Positions 40,069 through 49,078 of a DNA stretch of 59,083 nt are shown piece after piece; position 1 is the first letter of the stretch, and the number at the start of each line of letters is the position of its first letter. The DNA comes from an uncultured Clostridia bacterium (GTDB taxonomy: Bacteria; Bacillota; Clostridia; Christensenellales; CAG-314). Position numbers and translations under genes: made by a program. The stretch covers positions 1 to 59,083 of the forward strand of contig CANQGD010000005.1 of the NCBI GenBank assembly GCA_947601445.1. The letters are read 5' to 3'. The notes below the pieces were generated by a model, which was given only the letters and a program-made list of their open reading frames with translations, was not told the DNA's origin and did no database searches.

Positions 40069-40097
40069 AGTATACAATAAATAAAAGATGCAGTCAA
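40069..40097 (-). promoter_or_regulatory. Promoter TTGACT-N17-TATACT directly abutting the ATP-grasp start codon
   Basis: -35 AGTCAA 40092-40097, -10 AGTATA 40069-40074 (plus text); ATG at 40060. Confidence 0.7.
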
Positions 40098-40230
40098 GAT
40101 TTGGAAATGTATTATACAACTAAATTCGCCTGCAAATGCCAAAAAGGATGCAATATAAGACTATAATACGCAAAACGCACAGCAATCCTTTTGCCCGAGT
40201 GAAAACGCGATAATTTCCGTTCGGCAATGC

Positions 40231-40273
40231 AAAAGCGCCCGAAAACCGTTTTTCACAAACAATTCGGACGCTT
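40231..40273 (-). terminator. Terminator of the ger operon
   Basis: AAGCGTCCGAA...TTCGGGCGCTTTT on the minus strand. Confidence 0.6.
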
Positions 40274-40296
40274 AAATACCGCGGCAACCGGAAAAA

Positions 40297-41424
40297 TCAA
40301 TCTTCCTTGACTTTTACGGACAATTCAACGGGAAAATCGCTCATCGGCTTGTCGGCGAGAGCTGCCGTCGTCCCCTGTTTTTGACGATATGCCTCGTGAA
40401 ATTTCAACAAATCAAAGTCATATTTTACCTGTTCGGCAAGAAATTTTTCGGCAACGTAACGCATTTGCTCGGCGACATCATCCAAAACCTCACGGGGAAT
40501 TTCTTTGTCGTTTTTTGCAGTGATCGGACCGCTCACTTCCTCGCTGTCCGTTCTGCCGTAGCGCACGGTTGCTTCTATTTCCGCCTTAAATCCGCCTTTT
40601 CCGTCCGGTTCCAGCTTGACGCTTTTTTCCGTCACCTGAACGGTACGCGTCACCGTATCTTGAAAGGACACAAACGTTTCGCCGTACACATCGGGAGAAA
40701 ACAACGACATACCCTTTACCGCCTGTTCGGAAAGCGTCGCAACATATTTGTTTGCGCGGAAAACGCAAATTTCACGATAGCTTATGAAACCCATTTCCTT
40801 GTCGGGAGAACTGCTGTCGGTATTTTGCGACGGTACAAAACGCACCCTGTTGAGAAAACCCGTGCAATGCAATTCGTTTTGACTGCGCGCAAACTCCAAA
40901 AGGCTGTTGTTTGCTACGGCAATTTTTTCCGCCTCATCCAAAAGCGCGGTCGCTATCGCCAAGGACATACTCTGTGCAAGCGCATTTCCCTTGTTAAACA
41001 ATTCCCGCGCGCTACCTTCGCAACAGCAAACAACCGCGCTTTCCTTGAAACTGTGGTGATTTATAAAATACTCCGTCAAATCGCCGAAATTTACTTTTTC
41101 GCAGTACTCCTGACCCAACACAAGTACAACACATTGTCCCAGCGAGGCTTCCTTACCCGTCACTTCGGCGACGTTTTGTATGGCAACGTTGATCGTTTCT
41201 CCCTTTACCGTGACAATTTTGCTGAAAGTTCCTACTTGTTCGGTGCCGTTGCCGGGAGACACTACTTCGGCAGTCATCACAACGCCTCCGTCGTCGGCGG
41301 CGTCTACCCCGATACCGAGTATTATCGCCCTGTCCAACACATTGCTCCCTTTGAAACTAACCGCAATCACCCCAATTGCAACAAAAAATAAAAGTACGGC
41401 GCCTATTCGCTTGAAATTACTCAC
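40297..41424 (-). CDS. gerC: Ger(x)C family spore germination lipoprotein
   Basis: VLDRAIILGIGVDAADDGGVVMTAEVVSPG...; GTG start (GTGAGTAAT) after CGGAGGTGTCGG; follows gerA and gerB homologues. Confidence 0.87.
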   Translation of the reverse strand: MSNFKRIGAVLLFFVAIGVIAVSFKGSNVLDRAIILGIGVDAADDGGVVMTAEVVSPGNGTEQVGTFSKIVTVKGETINVAIQNVAEVTGKEASLGQCVVLVLGQEYCEKVNFGDLTEYFINHHSFKESAVVCCCEGSARELFNKGNALAQSMSLAIATALLDEAEKIAVANNSLLEFARSQNELHCTGFLNRVRFVPSQNTDSSSPDKEMGFISYREICVFRANKYVATLSEQAVKGMSLFSPDVYGETFVSFQDTVTRTVQVTEKSVKLEPDGKGGFKAEIEATVRYGRTDSEEVSGPITAKNDKEIPREVLDDVAEQMRYVAEKFLAEQVKYDFDLLKFHEAYRQKQGTTAALADKPMSDFPVELSVKVKED

Positions 41425-42520
41425 CCGACACCTCCGTTTTTCTTTGCGCAACTTTCGTAAGCAGCGGCATCAACAACGGCAAAACATACTGCACCAAAGT
41501 GAAAGGAATTACACCCCACTTGACGACAGTATCCAACAACGCGTCGGTAGATACAAACATCGGCAGCGACAGCGTCAACAACACAACGGACGCCGCTATC
41601 CAATTGAATTTGACAAAACGCTTGCCTACAAACTTTTCGATACATTTGTACGCGCAAAAAATAAATATAACCACTTTGATAAATACGCTCACCAACCAAA
41701 TGGACAAAGTCAGCCAATCCCACCTGCCGTTGGTAGTACTTGCCGCGGAAAACACGCCGATCTTGCTCATTGCCATATCGAATTGCGGCGCGAGATAACC
41801 GAACAGCGACACAAACACCGCATTGAGAAGAATGGACAACAACGCTCCCACACCGAAAGAAATCAGCATAGGCGCAAATACGCGCTTTTTGATTTTTATT
41901 CCGTCCAATACGAAGTATATGAAAATGTAGTCGGAAAACCAAAAACTTCTCGTATACGACGTTAGTAAAATTTTTCCCCAGCCGGCTTCTCCCACGGGCA
42001 ACAGCGCGCCGAATTCCGCCTCTCGCAAAGGAGAGATAAAGAGGGCGACAACCGCAATCAAAATAAGCGCAAACAGCAGTTGACCTGTACGAGCAACGGC
42101 GTTAAAGCCCTTTACTGTGGCAAAAAAAGCGAGTGCGGCAACAGGCAGAACATAAACGATCCAATTTGTCGACACATCGAAGGTGACGGAAAACATTTTA
42201 TAACACGAACTGAGCAATATATTTGTGCGCAATACAAATATCACAAAAAATATCGCCAACAACAATTTGGAGACGGGTTTAGACAGACTTTTGTCGAGAA
42301 TAGACGAAATGTCCAAGCGAGACGCATTGTTCAATTTGATCGCCCACAACAAAAAACACAGACATATCCCGTCCCACACAAAGCCGAATGTTACGGCAAG
42401 CCAACTGTCATGTCCGACGTCCCCCGCAAGCAACGACGGCAATGTTAAAAACTTACCGCCCATAACAATCAGCAGATAAAGCAGCGCAAGTTGATCCACG
42501 CTGACTCTGTTTTTATCCAT
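41417..42520 (-). CDS. gerB: GerAB/endospore germination permease
   Basis: VSVDQLALLYLLIVMGGKFLTLPSLLAGDVGHDSWLAV; 10-TM APC-type permease. Confidence 0.9.
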   Translation of the reverse strand: MDKNRVSVDQLALLYLLIVMGGKFLTLPSLLAGDVGHDSWLAVTFGFVWDGICLCFLLWAIKLNNASRLDISSILDKSLSKPVSKLLLAIFFVIFVLRTNILLSSCYKMFSVTFDVSTNWIVYVLPVAALAFFATVKGFNAVARTGQLLFALILIAVVALFISPLREAEFGALLPVGEAGWGKILLTSYTRSFWFSDYIFIYFVLDGIKIKKRVFAPMLISFGVGALLSILLNAVFVSLFGYLAPQFDMAMSKIGVFSAASTTNGRWDWLTLSIWLVSVFIKVVIFIFCAYKCIEKFVGKRFVKFNWIAASVVLLTLSLPMFVSTDALLDTVVKWGVIPFTLVQYVLPLLMPLLTKVAQRKTEVSGE

Positions 42521-43929
42521 CAGCCCCTCCTGTTATCGTTTTCGTTCGGAATCGATTTGGGACGTTTTTTCATATTGGGTACGGGAATTTGCGCTACCGC
42601 GTCCTGCCTATCCTCCGGTATGTCGGGGGCAAAAGGCGCAAGAAACGGCGTTTTGTAATCCTGCATGGACGCGAGATAAACGATGATCGTCAACGTTGAA
42701 ACAATGACGCCCAACAACCCCATTACTCCGCCTACAAACGTTACCGCAAGTCTCAAAAGGGACAAAATAAGAGTATTGTCCGGCATTGTAAACAAACCTA
42801 TACCCGAAAGCGCGCCTATCATTACTGCGGGCGCACCTAAAAGTCCCGCTTGCACCGCCGCGTCGCCAAGCACGATTGCGCCGACAAGAGAAAGAGAAAT
42901 GCCCACGGCGCTCGGCATACGCAAGTTTGCTTCGCGCAATATATCGAAAACAATCAAAACCAATATCATTTCCGTAAGTGGGCTGAACGGTATAGCTTCG
43001 CTGGCGTTTAATACCGTTATCAAAAATCGCAACGGAATTATTTGATAGTTATACACCTGCAAACACACATACAGTGCGGGCAACAACACCGAGGCAATAA
43101 CGCTCACAAAACGCAAACTGCGAGACAGCGTGGTCATCGTGGAATTTTCATAGTAGTCTCCCGGCGACTGCATATCCTCCACAAACAGATACGGCAACGT
43201 CAGCACCATAGGGCTTCCGTCGGATATTACCGCGATACGCCCTTCCAACATTTTGCCCACCGCAATATCCGGTTTTTCGGTACTGCCGACACGTCTGAAC
43301 AAAAACGTTTTGTTTACGTCCAAATATCGCGCCAGATAACTGCTGTCCAACACACCGTCGGTCTTTACGGATTCCAGGCGTTGCACAATATCATCCACTA
43401 TGCGTTTGTCCGCTATTCCCTCGATGTAACATACGGAAACGGCGGTATTTGTGTATTTGCCCACCGCCAAATTTATTATCTTAAAATTCGGAGTTTTGAG
43501 CCGTTTGCGCAAAAGAGTTATGTTGACCTTTATATCCTCCACAAAGCCCTCGCGCGGTCCGCGCATAACCATTGAAGTAGGCGGTTCCGCAACGGACCTT
43601 CCGACCGCAGTACGCGTATCCACGGCGATACAATTGTCTTTTTCGTCAAAAACAAGAGTATAACCGTTGGTGAAATCTTCTATTGCGGCAAAAAAGTTGG
43701 GCGGACGGCGCACGCCCGTACTCGCAGCAAGTTTTTGTTCTATTTCGTCGATATTTTTGGCTTCGGTGATGTAAGCAAGCGGTTGCAGCACGAAATCGGA
43801 CACTTTAACGCCGTCGCACATCGTATCCAAACATACGGCGTTGAGCGTTATGCCGCAGACAATTTTTCGCACGCGAAAATCATCTTGCCCCTGCCACAGC
43901 TTTTGAAATTTATCGAAGGAAATTTTCAT
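42520..43929 (-). CDS. gerA: GerA family spore germination protein
   Basis: VKVSDFVLQPLAYITEA...MVMRGPREGFVEDIKVNITLLRKRLKTPNFKI (GerA hallmark), TM C-terminus. Confidence 0.95.
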   Translation of the reverse strand: MKISFDKFQKLWQGQDDFRVRKIVCGITLNAVCLDTMCDGVKVSDFVLQPLAYITEAKNIDEIEQKLAASTGVRRPPNFFAAIEDFTNGYTLVFDEKDNCIAVDTRTAVGRSVAEPPTSMVMRGPREGFVEDIKVNITLLRKRLKTPNFKIINLAVGKYTNTAVSVCYIEGIADKRIVDDIVQRLESVKTDGVLDSSYLARYLDVNKTFLFRRVGSTEKPDIAVGKMLEGRIAVISDGSPMVLTLPYLFVEDMQSPGDYYENSTMTTLSRSLRFVSVIASVLLPALYVCLQVYNYQIIPLRFLITVLNASEAIPFSPLTEMILVLIVFDILREANLRMPSAVGISLSLVGAIVLGDAAVQAGLLGAPAVMIGALSGIGLFTMPDNTLILSLLRLAVTFVGGVMGLLGVIVSTLTIIVYLASMQDYKTPFLAPFAPDIPEDRQDAVAQIPVPNMKKRPKSIPNENDNRRG

Positions 43930-44020
43930 ATATCTGATTTTTGCTCAGATAACGAAGAAATATACTTTTCATTGCGCAATACCCGTCGTAATTTTTATCC
44001 GATACATCAAAATAACATAT

Positions 44021-44049
44021 AAAAAAGCGCCGAATCGCAATCCGACGCC
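44021..44049 (-). terminator. Terminator of lepB
   Basis: GGCGTCGGATTGCGATTCGGCGC followed by T6 on the minus strand. Confidence 0.75.
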
Positions 44050-44082
44050 GAGAAAATTATATTTTTTTTTCGGTATATTTAA

Positions 44083-44946
44083 TTAAATAACCACACCGTA
44101 CATTTGATCGAGGGAAACATCGCCCAAATCGCCGCGACTGTCGGCAGAATCCGATCTGTTGTCTCCCATGGCAAAAAAGCACCCTTCCTTGACAACATAG
44201 GGATATTCCTGCGACGTATAGGCAAGACGACCCAATCCGACGCCCATTACCGACAAATCGAACGCTTGAACGTCGAGAACCTGTTCGCCCTCTTCGGCGG
44301 CATGTTTTTTCCCGTAATGGTCTTCGTAGAGAATTTCTCCTTGCGGGGTTTGTATCACAAGACGGTAATTGCCGTTTTCTTTTTGCTCTAACCAAATTTT
44401 GTCGCCGCCGAGAGCAACAATTCGCTTGATGAGCTTTTCGTACTTGCCCCCTATACCGGACTCCGAGCGGGCAAAGAGCGCTTTGAGTTTGCTGTCAACA
44501 CGAAATTTGTAAAATACTGCCACGTCGCCTCTTTGAGGCTTCGCCGTCTTGTTTACATGCACGACATCGCCGCTGTGATACGTAAGTTTCGGGTCATATC
44601 CTGCGGAACTTAAATCATTATAATAAAATGCCGTCATGGATTCACCGCTAATGGTAATCTTTCCGAACACGAAAGCGCGCAAAATTACCGCCAATGCAAG
44701 CACTGCCACAAGAACCCACAAAACAATATCCAATACGCGGCCGAACCTGCTGCGCGGCGTTTGTTGTATTTGCTCGGTTCCTGCGGGGACGTCGTTTTGA
44801 ACATCGGAGGCGTTTTCGGAAATTACGGCGTTTTCATGAGATATTTCCGTTTCCCGTTGTTCGCAGCGCTCTTCACAAGAAGCCTTCTCAACAGAGTCGG
44901 CTTCATCGGAGAGTTTATCGAGTTGTTTGTCGTTGTCACTTTGCAT
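44083..44946 (-). CDS. lepB: Signal peptidase I
   Basis: TISGESMTAFYYND (Ser box), KRIVALGGDKIWLE (Lys box), VKEGCFFAMGDNRSDSADSRGDLG. Confidence 0.93.
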   Translation of the reverse strand: MQSDNDKQLDKLSDEADSVEKASCEERCEQRETEISHENAVISENASDVQNDVPAGTEQIQQTPRSRFGRVLDIVLWVLVAVLALAVILRAFVFGKITISGESMTAFYYNDLSSAGYDPKLTYHSGDVVHVNKTAKPQRGDVAVFYKFRVDSKLKALFARSESGIGGKYEKLIKRIVALGGDKIWLEQKENGNYRLVIQTPQGEILYEDHYGKKHAAEEGEQVLDVQAFDLSVMGVGLGRLAYTSQEYPYVVKEGCFFAMGDNRSDSADSRGDLGDVSLDQMYGVVI

Positions 44947-45112
44947 TTTGAACTACCTTGTGAAATTTCTCGCCGGACAGCATCACAACGCGACCGCATT
45001 TGACGCATTTTATTTTGTAATCCGCGCCCGTTCGCACCACCGTCCACTGTTTGCAGCCGCACGCGTGCGGTTTGCGCGTCGTTACAGTGTCTCCAACATC
45101 GAAAGTCGTCAT
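44936..45112 (-). CDS. DUF951 family protein (not in the ORF track)
   Basis: 58 aa [82 protein letters not shown]951 signature; ATGA overlap with the upstream gene and overlap with lepB. Confidence 0.88.
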   Translation of the reverse strand: MTTFDVGDTVTTRKPHACGCKQWTVVRTGADYKIKCVKCGRVVMLSGEKFHKVVQNAK

Positions 45113-46749
45113 ACCAAGAAAATGTTATTTACCAAAAATTCATTATCGGCGACAATAGCCAACATTTCCACCTTTTCGGAATCCGGCAGTTGTTTGCCGT
45201 CGTCATCGCGATGAAAGTTGACCTTGTCAAACGTGACGTGTTCCCACTTGCCGTTTCCCGCCAATTGAACTCGCTGACTGTACTGTTGGTTGTCCGAACC
45301 GAATTTTGTGATTGCCACCAATCTTATTTGCTGTCGTATGTTGCAACACACATCGAAAACGACCGTAAACGCCTGGTTTATACGTATACTTTTGTCGTTT
45401 ATGGCAAAAGTTGCAAGCGCTTTGCCTTTGGCTCCCAATATGTTCAGATAACCTTTGTCAAGCTGCGGTTCGAGGTCTACATTCCACCAACGAAGATCGG
45501 TCGACAACGGTACAAGCGTTTGTTTTCCCGTTCCGCTGAAAATAATATTTAGCGATTTCGTTATGTTTGTCGCCATCACTTTTTCGGTAAACACCAAAGT
45601 GGAATAAGAAACCTCATCATCAAATGTAGCAAAGCCGGCTATCGTACATTCCTTTTCGTACAAGTTCAATTTTGCCACATATCCGTCGGAAGAACGAGTC
45701 AATGTTGCCTTCGTCCAATGCTTGGCGCGTGCATCCGCATCGGTGCAATACCAAAGAGACGTCTTTTCGATCGGGACATCCGTCTTTACGGACAAACAAT
45801 AATCGCCCCTTTCGTTACGGAAAGATTTTATTTCCGTCTTCGACTTGGCAACATAACCGTTCAGCCATTCCAAAACGCCGTCTACATAACGTTTGGGAAG
45901 ATAATCCATAGACGTAGGCAATATCAACAGCCGACTTTCGGAATTCATACGCAACATTGTCTTGCCTGTTTGGAGAATATCCACAAAAGGACTGTTTGCG
46001 GAGTTAATTACATATACGGGCACTTTGATTTGTTGCGCGTATGTTTGCGGCGCAAGCCCCAACGTCCATTGCTGACGACGCGTATCGTAGGCTATATGCC
46101 GTTCCAATTCATCCTTGCCCGCGTCCAAAACGTTTTCGTCTCTACTGATAACGGGAAAATTGCGATACAGATTGCCAAATAAAATTGCCCCGTTGGCTAC
46201 GCGATTTTCCACACCCAGCACAATAATACCCACATATACACCCTTCCCGGCGGTAAGCACCGACACCTGAGACACGCGCTCTTCGTTCAAAAGATACGTT
46301 ATTGCTCTGCGGCAGGATACTGTATATTCGTACAACTTTGTTTCGCGCGCCGTTTCGGAAATTTCAAACATCGACAAAGCGTTTTCATTGTTGCAATAGA
46401 GTATTTCTTCGGGATATATGGTGTGCAGTCCCTTTGTACGTTTGCCGCACAAATCCACAGACATCGCCACAAAACCGCGCGAGGCCAAATCTTTCAGCGT
46501 ATCCTCTTCTATCGGATGCGAATAGTTGCTCACTACCAGCACGGCAGGCTTGTCCAAAGCGCTTTTTTTGTAACAAAGCGTACCGAACACACGCGTTTTT
46601 GCGCCGCTCGGCAGCGTTCTTCCCGTAAAATACAGCGTTTTGGTCACTATTCCGCCCTGTTCTGTCTGTTTTATCGGGTCAATGTCAAGTTGTTCCGCCG
46701 TAGGATCGAAACTTTCCCACAGAGTTTGTGATGTCAGTACGTTTTCCAT
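45109..46749 (-). CDS. Alpha/beta-hydrolase-like protein with C-terminal beta-rich domain, probable pseudoenzyme
   Basis: [37 protein letters not shown]...[28 protein letters not shown]; the GxSxG position reads TAGKG. Confidence 0.6.
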   Translation of the reverse strand: MENVLTSQTLWESFDPTAEQLDIDPIKQTEQGGIVTKTLYFTGRTLPSGAKTRVFGTLCYKKSALDKPAVLVVSNYSHPIEEDTLKDLASRGFVAMSVDLCGKRTKGLHTIYPEEILYCNNENALSMFEISETARETKLYEYTVSCRRAITYLLNEERVSQVSVLTAGKGVYVGIIVLGVENRVANGAILFGNLYRNFPVISRDENVLDAGKDELERHIAYDTRRQQWTLGLAPQTYAQQIKVPVYVINSANSPFVDILQTGKTMLRMNSESRLLILPTSMDYLPKRYVDGVLEWLNGYVAKSKTEIKSFRNERGDYCLSVKTDVPIEKTSLWYCTDADARAKHWTKATLTRSSDGYVAKLNLYEKECTIAGFATFDDEVSYSTLVFTEKVMATNITKSLNIIFSGTGKQTLVPLSTDLRWWNVDLEPQLDKGYLNILGAKGKALATFAINDKSIRINQAFTVVFDVCCNIRQQIRLVAITKFGSDNQQYSQRVQLAGNGKWEHVTFDKVNFHRDDDGKQLPDSEKVEMLAIVADNEFLVNNIFLV

Positions 46750-46802
46750 AATTTCACCGCATTTATTGTAGCACAAATATCGATTTTGTCAAATATATAC
46801 AA

Positions 46803-47273
46803 TCACTTGTGATAGGATACGTTGTTTTCGATACAGCACGCTCGGTACAGTTGTTCGCAAAGTATCAAACGAAACAATTGATGCGGCAACGTTATCTTTC
46901 CGAAAGACATTCGCGTATCCGCTCGCGACTTGACCGCGTCCGACAAACCGTTGCTGCCGCCTATAACAAACGTAATTACGGAAAAACGTTGCTTTTGCCG
47001 TACAATCAGCGACGACAGCTGCTCGCTGGATACAAGTTCGCCGTCAATATCCATTGCAACGACGTATCCCTCCGTTTTGGAAAGAATAGCTTCGCCTTCG
47101 GTGTTTTTTACGCGTTCTATCTCCGCCTCTCTTTGCACACCGCGACTCAGACATTCGTCAACTTCCACAATTTCCAATTTGCAAAAACGACAAATACGTT
47201 TGGCGTATTCGGCGATGGCGTCGCGCAGATATTGCTCCTTTATTTTTCCGACTGCAATAATTTTCAGTTTCAT
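46803..47273 (-). CDS. rlmH: 23S rRNA (pseudouridine(1915)-N(3))-methyltransferase RlmH
   Basis: MKLKIIAVGKIKEQYLRDAIAEYAKR...VIGGSNGLSDAVKSRADTRMSFGKITLPHQLFRLILCEQLYRA. Confidence 0.96.
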   Translation of the reverse strand: MKLKIIAVGKIKEQYLRDAIAEYAKRICRFCKLEIVEVDECLSRGVQREAEIERVKNTEGEAILSKTEGYVVAMDIDGELVSSEQLSSLIVRQKQRFSVITFVIGGSNGLSDAVKSRADTRMSFGKITLPHQLFRLILCEQLYRACCIENNVSYHK

Positions 47274-48157
47274 ACAAATAATTTCATTATCCAAAGCACA
47301 ATGCAAACAGCGACGGCGGCAATCAAAACGCCCAAAGAAAGACTGTCTTTTTCATCGTCGGCATTTTCCGTTTGCCATGCGCTTTTGGTGGTTTTAATAT
47401 AACCGAATACGCAAAGGCAAAAACCCGCCAATCCCGCGAACATTATGCCAAGTACCGCACCCGTGTTTGTTTTTACGTTCCAAAACGCGTCGTTTCCCAA
47501 CGGGGTGCCGTTCAGTGCGACCACCAACGCGTTGTTAAAAAGATGCGCGGCGATACAGGTCCACAAACTGCCGCTGCGAAACAGCAACAGCGTCAAAAAG
47601 GCTCCGAGCACAAATTGATGGATAGTTTGCGCCGGATTTACATGAAATACTGAGAACAATGCTCCCGACAAGGCAAGCGCTGCCGCTTTGCTACGCATAT
47701 TCCTTGCAGACTGTGCAACCGTTCCTCGGAAAACGATTTCCTCGCAAATCGCTGGGAGAAACGCCGCGACAACAATCAGTCCCGCAAGATTATCGTCAAG
47801 TTCTACTTCCGGGCGTTTGAGCCCCATTGCTTCAATTGCATCCAACAACATCGAATTTAGCGGCATCATTCCGAAAATAAGGCAAACGATTGCCAAAAAT
47901 CCCCACCCCATATGCGCAAAACTCGGTTTGACGTTGAGTTTGGTTGCCGCAATCGGGTTTGTCTTTGTAATGGCGGCATACACAAACGCAGAACCGCCTA
48001 TGCACAAAGTATACAACGCCTGCATCAGCCAAAACTTCCAACCTTCGGGATTTTCGCCGAAAATAAGAGACAGCGCAAAACTCGCCGTCAACATAATTGT
48101 CACGACAAATCCGAAAGAAAACCCAATATCTCGCTTTTTGTAGCTTAATCTAAGCAA
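47270..48157 (-). CDS. CPBP family intramembrane metalloprotease
   Basis: AICEEIVFRGTV (EExxxR), FSVFHVNPAQ (FxxxH), AAHLFNNALV (HxxxN). Confidence 0.92.
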   Translation of the reverse strand: MLRLSYKKRDIGFSFGFVVTIMLTASFALSLIFGENPEGWKFWLMQALYTLCIGGSAFVYAAITKTNPIAATKLNVKPSFAHMGWGFLAIVCLIFGMMPLNSMLLDAIEAMGLKRPEVELDDNLAGLIVVAAFLPAICEEIVFRGTVAQSARNMRSKAAALALSGALFSVFHVNPAQTIHQFVLGAFLTLLLFRSGSLWTCIAAHLFNNALVVALNGTPLGNDAFWNVKTNTGAVLGIMFAGLAGFCLCVFGYIKTTKSAWQTENADDEKDSLSLGVLIAAVAVCIVLWIMKLFV

Positions 48158-48924
48158 ACCGTCACCTCATTGCTGTATTGATCGGCAACATATATCATCA
48201 CATCGCGACCTTCCGTTATTCCGCAAGAAGCGTATGCCGCCACGGCGGAATTAAAGGCAATTTCCTTGGTGTTGTTATTTTCGGAAAGATGTGCAAGCAC
48301 CACTGTTTTTACGGATGTGTGAGCAAGTTGTTTCAGTATTTCCGACGTTTGAGCGTTGGAAAGATGTCCGCGCTCGGACAAAATGCGTCGTTTGAGAGAA
48401 TAGTTGTATTCGCCGCGCAGGAGCATATCTTCGTCGTGATTGCTTTCCAGCATAATCGCGCGACAATCGCCGAGGAAATCAATCAAATCTTGGGAATAAC
48501 ACCCCGTATCCGTTACGCAAGCGAAGCGGCTGCCGCCGCACACAAATTTATATCCGAAACAGCAGACTGCGTCATGCGAACAAATATAACGCGAAACGTC
48601 AATATCCCCTACTTGAAAACTTTCCTTTATTTCCGACACATCGGAAAAGTACACGCGCTGCCGTATCAAATCGGCGATATTCTCCGGCGCGTATATGCGG
48701 GTGGCGGTTTTACGAGTCCACATCGGCAAAGCCGCAATATGGTCGGCGTGTTCATGCGTTATCACGATAGCGGAAATATCCTTCGGTTCAAGACCGCGAT
48801 TTTCAAGCGCATTCAGTATCGCACGGTAAGAATATCCCGCGTCCAACAAAATGTTGACGCTTTCGCTTTGAATAAGTGTACAATTTCCCTTGCTGCCGCT
48901 GAATAACGGCGAAATTTTCAACAT
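48145..48924 (-). CDS. walJ: MBL-fold metallo-hydrolase, WalJ/YycJ-like
   Basis: FSGSKGNCTLIQSESVNILLDAGYSYRAI, VITHEHADHI; adjacent to CPBP protease and rlmH. Confidence 0.85.
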   Translation of the reverse strand: MLKISPLFSGSKGNCTLIQSESVNILLDAGYSYRAILNALENRGLEPKDISAIVITHEHADHIAALPMWTRKTATRIYAPENIADLIRQRVYFSDVSEIKESFQVGDIDVSRYICSHDAVCCFGYKFVCGGSRFACVTDTGCYSQDLIDFLGDCRAIMLESNHDEDMLLRGEYNYSLKRRILSERGHLSNAQTSEILKQLAHTSVKTVVLAHLSENNNTKEIAFNSAVAAYASCGITEGRDVMIYVADQYSNEVTVCLD

Positions 48925-49031
48925 TGATTTTTTTCCTTGACGTAATGTAATCATTATATCACACCGCAACGAAATCGACAACAATTATCCGCGCACAACA
49001 ACTAACGCTTAGCCTGATTACCGATTGTAAA

Positions 49032-49064
49032 AAGAACCGCCGCGGTATTGTTGCGACGGTTCTT
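49032..49064 (-). terminator. Terminator of the GPH/MFS carrier gene
   Basis: AAGAACCG(C)CGC...GCG(A)CGGTTCTT hairpin. Confidence 0.65.
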
Positions 49065-49078
49065 GAATGAAAATTATT

